The notes: generated by a model not told the origin, from the letters alone. DNA of 57,085 bases from Herbiconiux sp. (GCF_023264855.1 NZ_JAHFUW010000025.1:1-57085), one strand, 5' to 3'; counted from the first letter of the stretch, positions 45,863 to 54,501 are shown. Numbers and translations: made by a program.

Positions 45863-46849
45863 GTGGGCTCAGCAACGATAGTCGACGTGGCGCGCGCCGC
45901 CGGGGTCTCCAAGACCACGGCGTCGGACGCGCTGCGCGGTCACGGGCGTGTGTCGGAGGCCACCCGGGTCGCGGTGGCCGAGGCTGCGGCGAGCCTGGGC
46001 TACACGATCAACCGCTCGGCGCGCTCGCTGCGCACGGCCACCACCGGGGCGATCGGGCTGTACGTGCCGCAGGTGATCTTCCGCTCGGAGTACTACCTGT
46101 CGTTCGTGTACGGCGTCGCGAACGAGGCGGCGAAGGCCGAGTACGACGTGACGCTCATCATGTCGGGTCAGCTGCCGAGCCACGGGCACCTGCCCAACGT
46201 CGACGGCATCGTGCTGTGCGACCCGGTGGCCTCCGACCCCGTCGTGCGCGGTCTGATGGCCACGGGACTGGCCGTCGTCACCTGCGAGCGCTACAACGGC
46301 GACCGGGTGCCCAACGGGGTCATATGGTCGGACCACGCCGCGTATCTCGAGCAGTTGCTCGACGAGCTCGCGGGGGCGGATGCCCGTCATCCGGCGATGC
46401 TCGCCTCCACCACGGTCTCGGACTGGTCGATCTCGCTGGTGCAGAAGTACCGCAGCTGGTGCCTCGCCCGGGGCATCGAGCCGGTCATCCGCGAGGTGCC
46501 CTTCGGCACCGATCCCGCCGCGCTGCAGGACACCACGCTGCAGTTCCTGCAGGAGAACCCCACGGTGGACGCACTGGTCTGCGCCGCCGACGGGGTGGCG
46601 GCCGCCGCGATCCCGGCCATCCGGCTGCACGGTCGCACCATCGGCGAGGACTTCCTGCTCGCCTCCTGCGTCGACGGCACCTCGATGCGTATCGCCGATC
46701 CCGCGATCACCGCCATCGACACCAAGGGCGGCGAGGCCGGCAGCGAGTGCGCCCGCCTGCTCTTCGAACTGCTCGACGGCTCCACCCCCGAGGGCACCGT
46801 GCGCGAGATGCCCCTCGAGCTCAACCAGCGCGCCTCCACCGGCGCCTGA
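45863..46849 (+). CDS. LacI-family transcriptional regulator (amide hydrolase locus)
   Basis: A 328-residue LacI/GalR-type regulator. Residues about 5-55 carry the HTH and hinge (TIVDVARAAGVSKTTASDALRG, then SARSLRTATTGAIGLYVP). The effector domain follows, with CDGTSMRI-type hinge segments near the C-terminus. GAGGGG precedes the GTG start at 45863. A TACGAT -10-like hexamer at 45830-45835 suggests its own promoter in the 63-bp gap. It is the best candidate to bind the duplicated 18-bp operators at 36988-37005 and 37193-37210. The effector could be the imported compound or its hydrolysis product. It ends convergently with zapE. Confidence 0.9.
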   Translation: MGSATIVDVARAAGVSKTTASDALRGHGRVSEATRVAVAEAAASLGYTINRSARSLRTATTGAIGLYVPQVIFRSEYYLSFVYGVANEAAKAEYDVTLIMSGQLPSHGHLPNVDGIVLCDPVASDPVVRGLMATGLAVVTCERYNGDRVPNGVIWSDHAAYLEQLLDELAGADARHPAMLASTTVSDWSISLVQKYRSWCLARGIEPVIREVPFGTDPAALQDTTLQFLQENPTVDALVCAADGVAAAAIPAIRLHGRTIGEDFLLASCVDGTSMRIADPAITAIDTKGGEAGSECARLLFELLDGSTPEGTVREMPLELNQRASTGA

Positions 46850-46885
46850 CCCGTCCGCCTCCACCTCCTCCACCTCTACCACTTG

Positions 46886-46969
46886 TCCAAAACGAAGGAG
46901 CTTTTCGCCGACGCGCCGGTCGGCGCTCGCCGCAGGCGGCGTGGCGGGAAGAAACTCCTTCGTTTTGGA
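46886..46969. repeat. Large inverted repeat with 15-bp perfect arms between lacI and zapE
   Basis: TCCAAAACGAAGGAG (46886-46900) is repeated in inverse as CTCCTTCGTTTTGGA (46955-46969). The 54 bases between contain further GC-rich hairpins, such as GCCGACgcgccgGTCGGC and GCCGcaGGCGGC-like pairs. It lies between convergent genes and could be a two-way terminator. The AT-rich outer arms around a GC-rich core also resemble a small dispersed repeat (REP- or MITE-like). Confidence 0.75.
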
Positions 46970-46980
46970 TGGCGAGAGTG

Positions 46981-48189
46981 TCAGGAGACCACGCGCAGGA
47001 GGGCGAGGCGGCTGGCGAGCCGGGCGTCGCCCGCGCGGGCGACCGCCGCGATCTGCTCGTCGCGCGAGACCTCCGACAGCATCACGGTCGGCACTCCCGC
47101 GTCGCAGAGTACATCGACGGCCGTGAGGAAGCGCAGCTGCGCGTCGCGCGCGAGCCGGCCGTAGCCAGGCACGCCCGTGATGACCCAGCGCGCGGGGAAG
47201 CGGTCGGCCCAGTCGAGGTACTCCATCGTCGAAAGAGGCCGCAGGCAGAGCTGCTCGAAGCTCACCCAGAGCTCGCCGGGCCGGGCGGCCGTCACCTCGA
47301 ACGAGCGGCCGCCGATCCGCAGTTCGCCGGCCTCGCCGGGGCCGGGGGAACGCAGGCCGAGCGCCTCCAGCGCAGCTTCGGCCTCGGGCGCCCTGCCCGT
47401 GCCGAGTGCGCTCTCCGCTTCCGACGCTGCGACCGTGCCGGTCGCGCTTCCTGCGTCCGGCGTGCCGAGGGCCCCGCCGTGCACCCACGCGCCGGCCGCG
47501 AACCCGTCCCGCCGCTCGGCGGAGCGCCCGTCGGCGTGCTGCCGGTAGTCGACCTCGCCGGCGAGCTCCAGCACGTCCATCTCGGCGCGGATCAGCCGGA
47601 TGCCGGGCTCCATCAGATGGTGCCGCACCGGATCCGGCAGCAGTTCTTCCGGCGCCTGGTTCGACGACAGCAGCAGCGCCACCCCGTCGTCGCGCAGGTC
47701 GTGCAGCACCCGCACCAGCAAGGTCGCGTTGCCCGGGTCGTCGACATGGAACTCGTCGAACACGAGCAGGCGCGCGCCACCCACCAGCTCGCGCAGGGTG
47801 CGCTCGAACGCTTCCTGCCGATGCTCGGGATCGCGCCCGCGCTGCACGAACAGCTCCCGGTGCAGCGCGTCGAAGAAACCGTGCGAGTGCACCCGGCGAA
47901 CGGGCCCGGATGCCGCGGGCAGCACGCGCACGAAGGCGTCGAGCAGCCAGGTCTTGCCGCGCCCGACGGGCCCCCACAGGTACACGCCCCGAGGCGGGTC
48001 CGATCCCTCCGGGCCACTCGCGACGGGCGGCGTCGGAGACGGATCCGCGTTCTGCTCGTCGTTCTCCGGTGCCGACGGTTCGGCCCGTTCCAGCTCCCGG
48101 GCCAGCACCTCCAGCCGCGCGAGCGCGGCGCGCTGACCGGCATCCAGCTCGAACCCGGCCGAGACGGCCTGCTGCTCGACGGCGAGCAT
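46981..48189 (-). CDS. zapE: ZapE/AFG1-family ATPase
   Basis: A 402-residue P-loop ATPase related to the division protein ZapE and mitochondrial AFG1/LACE1. Walker A is GPVGRGKT (about residue 73), with the family-typical RRVHSHGFFDALHRE segment. Walker B is LLVFDEFHVDD, followed by LLLSSNQAPEELLPD. An Ala/Glu-rich insert at about 235-290 is unusual and probably a flexible loop. The ATG overlaps the mshD stop by one base (TGATG), so it is probably co-transcribed with glnR and mshD. Its exact role in actinobacteria is not established. Confidence 0.88.
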   Translation of the reverse strand: MLAVEQQAVSAGFELDAGQRAALARLEVLARELERAEPSAPENDEQNADPSPTPPVASGPEGSDPPRGVYLWGPVGRGKTWLLDAFVRVLPAASGPVRRVHSHGFFDALHRELFVQRGRDPEHRQEAFERTLRELVGGARLLVFDEFHVDDPGNATLLVRVLHDLRDDGVALLLSSNQAPEELLPDPVRHHLMEPGIRLIRAEMDVLELAGEVDYRQHADGRSAERRDGFAAGAWVHGGALGTPDAGSATGTVAASEAESALGTGRAPEAEAALEALGLRSPGPGEAGELRIGGRSFEVTAARPGELWVSFEQLCLRPLSTMEYLDWADRFPARWVITGVPGYGRLARDAQLRFLTAVDVLCDAGVPTVMLSEVSRDEQIAAVARAGDARLASRLALLRVVS

Positions 48190-49121
48190 CAGGCTCGGCC
48201 CGGGCGCCCGCCCGGCCGGTGCTCGTACTGCACGTCGATGGTGTGGTCGGTGAAGCCGAGCGAACGGTAGAGCGCCACGGCCCGCTCGTTGTCGCCGTCC
48301 ACGTACAGCGCGGCCTGCGACGCGCCCCGCGCGGCCATCCGGGCCAGCCCACGGTTCATCAGCTCGCGCCCGAGGCCCTGGCCGGCGTGGCCCTCTTCGA
48401 CGCCGACGACATAGATCTCGGCCACCCGCGGGTCGTCGGGCTCGATCTTCAGCCAGTTGTAACCCACCAGCCGACCGGATGCGTCACGCAGCAGCAGGAA
48501 GTCCTCCGGCTCGAACCATGACTCCGACATGCGGAACCGCAGGTCGTCGGCGGTCAGCCCACCCTGCTCGGCGTGCCCGGCGAACACCCGCGCGTTGAGC
48601 GCGACCCACTCGTCGACGTCGGCTCCGCCGCGGAACGTCGTCACCGAGAACCCCTCCGGCAGGGCGCCGGGAACGGCCGACGAAGCGGAGGACGGCGGCG
48701 GCGACGCCACCTCCCGTCGCAGCTGCAGCAGCGTGCGAACCGGTGCGAACCGGTGCGTCTGCGCGAGACGCCGGCTGCCGGGATGGTCACCGTGCGCCCA
48801 GGCGAGAAGAGCGCCGCCCGTGGCATCCGGAGCCGGCGGATTGCGCAGCACGATCTCCAGCAGCTGACGCCCGAGCCCCTCCTGGCGCCACTCCGGGTCG
48901 ATCACGAACTCGAGTTCGCCCTGCCCCACGATGGCGGCCCCCACGACCGAGCCCGAGCGCTCGGCGAGCAGCAGCGAACGGGTGCCCTTGCCGATGTCGA
49001 CCAGTGCCTGGTCGTTGAACGGATGCTGCCCGTCGACCAGCGCGGCCCGTGCGGCCAGCCGCAGAAAGGGTTCGCGGGCCTCGTCGGGGCTACTGACCGA
49101 GAGTCTGAGCGAGTCGGTCAT
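48189..49121 (-). CDS. mshD: Mycothiol synthase
   Basis: MshD acetylates Cys-GlcN-Ins with acetyl-CoA, the last step of mycothiol synthesis. The 310-residue protein has two GNAT domains. The N-terminal one (about 1-150) contains [13 protein letters not shown]; the C-terminal one (155-310) contains [29 protein letters not shown] and [19 protein letters not shown]. The ATG at 49121 has GAGG six bases upstream and lies 32 bp inside the end of glnR in another frame. The glnR-mshD pairing also occurs in mycobacteria, which supports both calls. Confidence 0.93.
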   Translation of the reverse strand: MTDSLRLSVSSPDEAREPFLRLAARAALVDGQHPFNDQALVDIGKGTRSLLLAERSGSVVGAAIVGQGELEFVIDPEWRQEGLGRQLLEIVLRNPPAPDATGGALLAWAHGDHPGSRRLAQTHRFAPVRTLLQLRREVASPPPSSASSAVPGALPEGFSVTTFRGGADVDEWVALNARVFAGHAEQGGLTADDLRFRMSESWFEPEDFLLLRDASGRLVGYNWLKIEPDDPRVAEIYVVGVEEGHAGQGLGRELMNRGLARMAARGASQAALYVDGDNERAVALYRSLGFTDHTIDVQYEHRPGGRPGRA

Positions 49122-49782
49122 TGTCGTCCTCGAAGAAGTTGAAGCGGTAGCCGACGTTGCGCACGGTTCCGATCAGGGATTCGAGGTCGCCCAGCTTCGC
49201 CCGCAGCCGCCGCACGTGCACGTCGACCGTGCGGGTGCCGCCGAAGTAGTCGTAGCCCCACACCTCGCTGAGCAGCTGCTCGCGGGTGAACACCCGCGAG
49301 GGGTGCATGGCGAAGAAGCGCAGCAGCTCGAACTCTTTGAAGGTGAGGTCGAGCGGGCGGCCGTGCACGCGGGCCGAGTAGCTGGCCTCGTCGATGACGA
49401 CGCCGGAGGCCTGGATCTTGGAGGTCGACTGGTCTTGCACCTGGCGGCCGATGGCCAGACGGATGCGCGTGTCGACCTCGGCCGGCCCCGCCGACTCGAG
49501 CACGACGTCCGCCGCTCCCCACTCGGCGCTGACGGCCGTGAGGCCGCCCTCGGTGAGGATGAGCACGACGGGCACGCCGATCCCGGTGGTGCTCAGGATC
49601 TTGCAGAGCGAGCGGGCCGAGGCCAGGTCGTGCCGGGCGTCGACGAAGATGAGGTCGCTGTTGGGGGTGTTCACGAGCTGCGAGGGCTCGGCGGGGATCT
49701 GCCGGGTGCGGTGACTCAATAGGGAGAGTGCGGGTAGCACCTCTCGGTCGACCGCAGAGGTCAGGATCAACAACTGCGCCAC
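49090..49782 (-). CDS. glnR: OmpR-type orphan response regulator, GlnR-like
   Basis: A 230-residue regulator. The N-terminal receiver-like domain (about 1-115) has the GlnR-type segment [20 protein letters not shown] instead of a canonical phosphorylation pocket. The C-terminal winged helix (130-215) has [53 protein letters not shown]. Actinobacterial GlnR controls nitrogen assimilation genes without a partner kinase. Start: GTG at 49782 with GGAGG seven bases upstream. A TAGTAT -10-like hexamer (49818-49813) overlaps a divergent promoter for the next plus-strand gene. mshD and zapE follow. Confidence 0.88.
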   Translation of the reverse strand: MAQLLILTSAVDREVLPALSLLSHRTRQIPAEPSQLVNTPNSDLIFVDARHDLASARSLCKILSTTGIGVPVVLILTEGGLTAVSAEWGAADVVLESAGPAEVDTRIRLAIGRQVQDQSTSKIQASGVVIDEASYSARVHGRPLDLTFKEFELLRFFAMHPSRVFTREQLLSEVWGYDYFGGTRTVDVHVRRLRAKLGDLESLIGTVRNVGYRFNFFEDDNDRLAQTLGQ

Positions 49783-49838
49783 GTAAGATCCTCCAGAGAA
49801 CGCCTGCGGTACATACTACTCGGGCTGAGTCGGGCAGA

Positions 49839-50126
49839 ATGGCGGGTATGAGTCTGCTCATGAGAAGCGTAGTCCCGGTGTGGATCGTGTCCATCCTCGC
49901 CGTGATCGCGGTCGGGGTCTTCGTCACCCCCGACATGTACCTCGTGTTCCTGCCCGTCGTGCTGGGGCTGGTTCTGCTCATCACCTTCGGCATCCAGCTG
50001 CTCGTGCCGGTGCGCAAAGGCTTCGTCGACCGGGTGTCGGCCAGCGTCGGGGGAGCGGTGCTCATCCTCGCCGTGGCCACCGTGGTGCTCGGTCCCCTCG
50101 CCTTCGCCGCGGGCGCTACAATCTAG
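49839..50126 (+). CDS. Small predicted membrane protein
   Basis: A 95-residue protein with three hydrophobic segments: VVPVWIVSILAVIAVGVFV, YLVFLPVVLGLVLLITFGIQLL, and SVGGAVLILAVATVVLGPLAF. A short basic loop (VRKGFVDR) separates the second and third. I recognise no family with confidence. The longer frame begins at 49728 inside glnR; the start is more likely the ATG at 49839 or 49848. A TACATACT stretch at 49810-49817 could be its promoter. It is followed at once by another tiny membrane protein. Confidence 0.7.
   Translation: MAGMSLLMRSVVPVWIVSILAVIAVGVFVTPDMYLVFLPVVLGLVLLITFGIQLLVPVRKGFVDRVSASVGGAVLILAVATVVLGPLAFAAGATI
50116..50121 (+). promoter_or_regulatory. TACAAT -10 element of an apparently leaderless gene
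   Basis: TACAAT lies inside the last codons of the preceding gene and seven bases before the ATG at 50129. Transcription would start at or next to the A of that ATG, giving a leaderless mRNA. No -35 hexamer is evident. Confidence 0.5.
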
Positions 50127-50128
50127 TC

Positions 50129-50242
50129 ATGTCCTACGTTGCGCTCGAACTCCTGTTCATCGGCCTCCTCGGGCTTGCGAGTCTCGCAATCGCCTGGACT
50201 GCCGGTGTCGTCATCTACAAGCTGTACCGCGGCCAGCGCTGA
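50129..50242 (+). CDS. 37-residue single-pass membrane peptide
   Basis: A very short gene encoding one hydrophobic helix (LELLFIGLLGLASLAIAWTAGVVIY) and a basic C-terminal tail (KLYRGQR). This topology suggests an inner-membrane peptide with a cytoplasmic tail. It starts two bases after the previous stop, and a TACAAT -10 element sits seven bases before the ATG, pointing to leaderless translation. The function is unknown. Such small proteins are easily missed by annotation, but the promoter, typical codon choice and clean membrane helix argue that it is real. Confidence 0.6.
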   Translation: MSYVALELLFIGLLGLASLAIAWTAGVVIYKLYRGQR

Positions 50243-50258
50243 CCGGCGCTGAAGCGCT

Positions 50259-50933
50259 GTGATCGAGATCCCCACCGGCCTCCCGGCCGAGCTGGTGCCC
50301 CTGTCCTGGCTGATCGGCGTCTGGGAGGGCACCGGCGTCATCGACTACGCCATCGGCGAGGGCGAGGATGCCACGCGGGTCTCCCGCGAGTTCGGCCAGC
50401 GCGTGAGCTTCAGCCACGACGGTCTGCCCTACCTCAACTACAGCTCGTACACCTGGCTGCTGCCCGAGGGCGACGTGCCCACCGAGCCGCGCCTCTCCGA
50501 CGAGGCGCAGGGCGATGCGGCCGTCTCCCCGGCCGAGGCGACGCCCCTCACCGCCGAGACCGGGTACTGGCGCCTGAGCCGTCTGCACATCGAAGGCGAT
50601 GCCGGGCCGGGTCTGCTCCCGGGCGTCGGCGCGCGGCCGTTCAACACCGCGCAGGCGGTCGAGACGCTCCGCAACGCGGCGGGCGGCTTCGACATCGAGG
50701 TGTCGATCGTGCACCCGACCGGGATCAACGAGCTCTACCTCGGGCAGGTCAAGGGCCCGCGCATCGATCTCGCCACCGACGCCGTGGTGCGCACGAAGTC
50801 GGCCAAGGAGTATGCGGCCGCCACCCGCCTCTACGGCCTGGTGGAGAACCACATGCTCTGGGCCTGGGACATCGCAGCCCTCGGTCAAGACCTGCGCACC
50901 CACGCCTCGGCACGCCTGGCCAAGGTCGACTGA
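50259..50933 (+). CDS. Nitrobindin-like heme-binding beta-barrel protein
   Basis: A 224-residue protein of the FABP-like/THAP4 (DUF1794) family. Actinobacterial nitrobindins bind heme and can isomerise peroxynitrite. The signature GVWEGTG (about residues 20-26) opens the barrel. Further blocks are REFGQRVSFSHDGLPYLNYSS, TGYWRLS, VSIVHPTGINELYLGQVKG and AATRLYGLVENHMLWAWDIAA. There is a Ser/Pro/Glu-rich insertion near residues 72-95. Start: GTG at 50259. It lies four bases upstream of ygfZ and was probably co-transcribed with it. Confidence 0.85.
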   Translation: MIEIPTGLPAELVPLSWLIGVWEGTGVIDYAIGEGEDATRVSREFGQRVSFSHDGLPYLNYSSYTWLLPEGDVPTEPRLSDEAQGDAAVSPAEATPLTAETGYWRLSRLHIEGDAGPGLLPGVGARPFNTAQAVETLRNAAGGFDIEVSIVHPTGINELYLGQVKGPRIDLATDAVVRTKSAKEYAAATRLYGLVENHMLWAWDIAALGQDLRTHASARLAKVD

Positions 50934-50937
50934 GGCC

Positions 50938-52137
50938 ATGACGGCCTCCGAGACACCCACCCGCTCACCGTTCCTCGCGCTCCCCGGCGCCGTCGCCACA
51001 TCCGAGGCTGCCGACGCGGTCCCGGCGCACTACGGCAACCCGATCGGCGAACAGCGGATGCTCGACGCGGCCGGCGCCGCCGGTTCCGTCTCCGTTCCGG
51101 TCGTGGTCGACCTCTCCGACCGCGGTGTGATCTCGGTGGGCGGTCCCGACCGGCTCAGCTGGCTCGACTCGGTCACCAGCCAGAGCATCCGGGCCCTGCA
51201 GGCGGGCGAGTCGGCCGAGACCCTGCTGCTCGGCGCGAACGGCCGCATCGAGCACGCCATCCGGGTGTTCGACGACGGCGAGACGGCCTGGCTGCTCGTC
51301 GACGCGTCCGAGACGGCCGAGCTCGAGGCCTGGCTGCAGCGCATGCGCTTCATGCTGCGGGTCGAGATCGCCGACCGCACGGCCGAGTTCGCCACCGTCG
51401 GCTGGCTGGCCGCGTCGTCGTCCGACTCGGACGCCGAGCGATCGACCGGGCCCGCGCTGGCCGCCGTGGCCGCCGCCGGGAACGGCCACGAGCTGACCTG
51501 GCGCGATCCGTGGCCCGAGGTGGTCGCGGGCGGTGTGCAGTACGCGCAGGTCGACGCGCATCCGGGAGCCGCCTGGTTCTGGCGCGAGACCCTCGTGCCG
51601 CGTGCCTCGCTCCCGGAGCTGGCCGACGCCGTGCGCACCGGTGAACTCGCCGCCGCCGGCCTGCTGGCCGCCGAAGCGCTGCGGATCGCCGCCTGGCGCC
51701 CGCGGCTCAGCACCGAGGTCGACGAGCGTTCCATCCCGCACGAGCTCGACTGGATGCGCTCGGCCGTGCACCTGAACAAGGGCTGCTACCGCGGGCAGGA
51801 GACGGTCGCGAAGGTGCACAACCTCGGGCACCCGCCGCGCCGGCTGGTGCTGCTGCAACTCGACGGCTCCGACGCCGTGCTGCCGGCCGCCGGCGACGAG
51901 GTCGCGGTGGCCGGAGACGAAGCCGCGGCCGGTCACGTCACCTCGGTGGGCATCCACCACGAGTGGGGCCCGATCGCTCTCGCCGTCGTCAAGCGGCAGC
52001 TGCCGGTCGATGCCGCGCTCGTCGTGCGCACGTCGCAGGGTGAGGTCGCGGCCACGGCCGAGACGATCGTGTCGCCGGATGCCGGTGCCGCGGTGGGCCG
52101 CGTGCGCCTGCCCAAGCTCGGCGCCCGAACCCGGTAG
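50938..52137 (+). CDS. ygfZ: YgfZ-type folate-binding protein (aminomethyltransferase-like)
   Basis: A 399-residue member of the GcvT-like YgfZ family, which helps iron-sulfur enzymes in a folate-dependent way. The diagnostic motif KGCYRGQE (about residues 280-287) contains the conserved Cys. The N-terminal GcvT-like domain has DLSDRGVISVGGPDRLSWLDSVTSQ, and a C-terminal barrel follows (PPRRLVLLQLDG to the end). The frame is open upstream; I chose the ATG at 50938, four bases after the nitrobindin-like stop. This cluster (nitrobindin-like, YgfZ, membrane protein) sits in the conserved right part of the window. Confidence 0.9.
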   Translation: MTASETPTRSPFLALPGAVATSEAADAVPAHYGNPIGEQRMLDAAGAAGSVSVPVVVDLSDRGVISVGGPDRLSWLDSVTSQSIRALQAGESAETLLLGANGRIEHAIRVFDDGETAWLLVDASETAELEAWLQRMRFMLRVEIADRTAEFATVGWLAASSSDSDAERSTGPALAAVAAAGNGHELTWRDPWPEVVAGGVQYAQVDAHPGAAWFWRETLVPRASLPELADAVRTGELAAAGLLAAEALRIAAWRPRLSTEVDERSIPHELDWMRSAVHLNKGCYRGQETVAKVHNLGHPPRRLVLLQLDGSDAVLPAAGDEVAVAGDEAAAGHVTSVGIHHEWGPIALAVVKRQLPVDAALVVRTSQGEVAATAETIVSPDAGAAVGRVRLPKLGARTR

Positions 52138-52144
52138 GGCGGCG

Positions 52145-53260
52145 GTGACCGGGCTGCCGGCCTCGATGGCCGATCCGGTGTCCCGGCGCGATCGCTGGAA
52201 CGCCGAATTGCGCGCCGCCGTCGAGCGCACCGTCTCGAGCGGGCCGGCGATCGCCCAGCTGGTGGTGGCCGTGACGGTCGCCTACCTCATCACGCACTTC
52301 CTGCTCGGCCACCAGTATCCGATCGCCGCCGTCACGGTGACGCTGTCCAGCCTCGGGCTGGTGCTCGACGCCCGGCCCCGCCGCGTGCTCGAGACGGCCA
52401 TCGCCATGACGATCGGCATCCTGCTCAGCGAGGTCATCCTGCTCGCCTTCGGGCAGGGCATCTGGCAGTTCGCGCTCACGGTGCTCGCCGCGCTGGCGGT
52501 GACGCGGTTGCTCTCGCCGGTGCCCGGGCTGCCGATCATGGCTGCGGTGCAGGCCTCACTGGTGTCGCTGATGCCGATCCCGGCGGGCGGCCCGTTCACC
52601 CGCACCGCGGATGCGCTGGTGGGCGGCGCGGTCGCCATCCTGGCCACGGCACTCATCCCGCGCGATCCGCGCCGGGCGGCCCGTCGCGAGGCGCTGAAGT
52701 TCTTCGCGGCGTTCACCGCCATCCTCTCCTCCCTCGTGACGGTGCTGCGGATCGGCGACCCCGGCACCGCCGAGATCGTGCTCGGCCGCGCGCGCGGCAC
52801 CCAGGCGCTGATCGAGAGCTGGCGCTCCTCGCTCGAGTCGGCGGTGGCCATCTCGCGCATCTCGCCGTTCCTGCGCCGGCACCGCGGCGAGCTCGCCGAG
52901 CTGCAGCGGATGCAGCTGCACATGGATCACGCGGCCCGCAACCTGCGCGTCGTCTCGCGCCGGCTCAGCCTCGGCCTGGATTCCCGCCCGCGCCCCGAGC
53001 TCGCCGAACTGATGGCGGCGCTGCAGAGCGCCGTCTCGATGCTGGCCCAGAGCATCGACCACCCGGAGCTGCGCCCCGTCGTTCGGCAGAGCCTGGTGCT
53101 GATCGCCATCACCCTCGACCCGCGCCGTCTGGCCCCGGGGGAGCCCTATTCCGAGGCCGCGCTGGTGGTCACCATCCGTCCTCTCGTGCTCGACCTCCTG
53201 GCCGCGAGCGGCATGCCCCTCGACGAGGCCCGCCGTACCCTCCCCGACATCACCACCTGA
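52145..53260 (+). CDS. ArAE/FUSC-family membrane protein
   Basis: A 371-residue protein of the aromatic acid exporter/FUSC type. The N-terminal half (about 35-170) has paired hydrophobic helices, including IAQLVVAVTVAYLITHFLLG, AIAMTIGILLSEVILLAFGQG and FALTVLAALAVTRLL. It ends with ALIPRDPRRAARREALKF, after which a soluble helical cytoplasmic domain follows (about 180-371). I chose the GTG at 52145 with AGGG six bases upstream; the ATG at 52166 is an alternative. It follows ygfZ by seven bases. The substrate is unknown. Confidence 0.8.
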   Translation: MTGLPASMADPVSRRDRWNAELRAAVERTVSSGPAIAQLVVAVTVAYLITHFLLGHQYPIAAVTVTLSSLGLVLDARPRRVLETAIAMTIGILLSEVILLAFGQGIWQFALTVLAALAVTRLLSPVPGLPIMAAVQASLVSLMPIPAGGPFTRTADALVGGAVAILATALIPRDPRRAARREALKFFAAFTAILSSLVTVLRIGDPGTAEIVLGRARGTQALIESWRSSLESAVAISRISPFLRRHRGELAELQRMQLHMDHAARNLRVVSRRLSLGLDSRPRPELAELMAALQSAVSMLAQSIDHPELRPVVRQSLVLIAITLDPRRLAPGEPYSEAALVVTIRPLVLDLLAASGMPLDEARRTLPDITT

Positions 53261-53287
53261 GCACTTTTGACGCCATAGTGAGCGCCG

Positions 53288-54419
53288 TCACCCGGAGAAC
53301 GCGCTCGCGCACGTCTCCTGGTCGGCGCGCTGGCCGGTGAGTCCTTGGATCGCTGCGGGACCGGCCGTCGCCGATGGCGCCTCGGTCATTGCCGGGCCCG
53401 CATTCTCGGGCGAGGAGGGAGCAGGGGTGGCGAGCGTAGTCCCGGATGCAGTCGAGTCGTCAGGAAGCACGACAGGCTCGTCGGCGAGAATCCTCGTGAA
53501 GAGCTCCTCGGCCAGAGCGAACGCCGGTTGTACCTTGTTGGTGTCTTCGACGTAGGCGGTGACGGGGTACTGCACGAAGACGATGCTGCTCAGATCGACG
53601 TCTTTGAGGGTCAGCGCCAGAGACACCATGGTGTCCGCGCTTCCCAAGCTCGTCGACGGGATGATGTTGTGACCGGCCGCCTGGGCGAGGGCATAGAGCT
53701 TCGCCGGGTCGGACAGGGTGCTGTCGGAACGGATCGTGCGCAGCAGGGACGAAAGGTACTGCTGCTGACCACCGATGCGCGACAGATCGCTGCCGTTACC
53801 GATGCCGTGCCGGTTGCGCAGGAAGGCGAGCGCGGTCTGCCCGGCGACGGTCGTACGCCCCGCCGGAAGGTTGACCCCGGAGTCGGCGTCGACCATCGGT
53901 TCGGTCACGCAGACCTCCACGCCGCCGACGGCATCGGTGAGGGCGATGACGCCGTTGAACGACGACGCTGCGGCGTACTGGATCGGTAGACCGGTGAGCG
54001 CGGAGATGGTTGCGGCGACGCAGGCGAGGCCTCCCCGGCCGTACGCGACGTTCAGAGGCTGGGCGCCCATCGAGTCGAATCGATCGCCCGTCTCAGGATC
54101 GACGCACTCCGGATGCGGGATCACGAGGTCGCGGGGGAGGCTGACGACCACCGCGTCGTGGTGGTCCGACGAGCATCGTGAATCCACCCTCGAACGCACC
54201 GAGGAAGGGTGGTGGAGCCTGCTCGGCCTCGCCCGCGATCTCGACCGCATGGTCGCCGAACGTCTGGGCGAGGCTCGCCGCCTCGACGGTGATCACGGCT
54301 CCCGCGCTGACCGCCAGCACCGCCAGCCCGATGGCGATGCGACGCGCGATGAAGGCCAGTGGCGAGCGACTGGACAGCCGCCCGTGCCGGATCTGGGACG
54401 GAGCCCTTCGAATGCGCAC
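53288..54419 (-). pseudogene. Broken LytR-CpsA-Psr (LCP) family gene
   Basis: Two frames together encode an LCP protein, a family that attaches glycopolymers to peptidoglycan. From the GTG at 54419 one frame gives a basic N-terminus, one membrane helix (RRIAIGLAVLAVSAGAVI) and then GAFEGGFTMLVG. At about 54160 the homology jumps to a second frame that continues DHHDAVVVSLPRDLVIPHPEC and runs to the stop at 53288. Between GGFxxLLVG and the SLPRDL motif, functional relatives have about 35-45 more residues, including an Asp/Arg pyrophosphate-binding segment. Here those residues are missing and the frame changes. This indicates an internal deletion with a frameshift, not a single base error. The C-terminal part, including FLRNRHGIGNGSDLSRIGGQQ, is intact. 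Confidence 0.75.
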
Positions 54420-54501
54420 ACCGGGATATTAGGTGATGAAACCTCATAAACGTCTCCGAGTCCGGCGCGGATCCGCGCACGCGGCGACCCGCGGGATTCG
54501 A

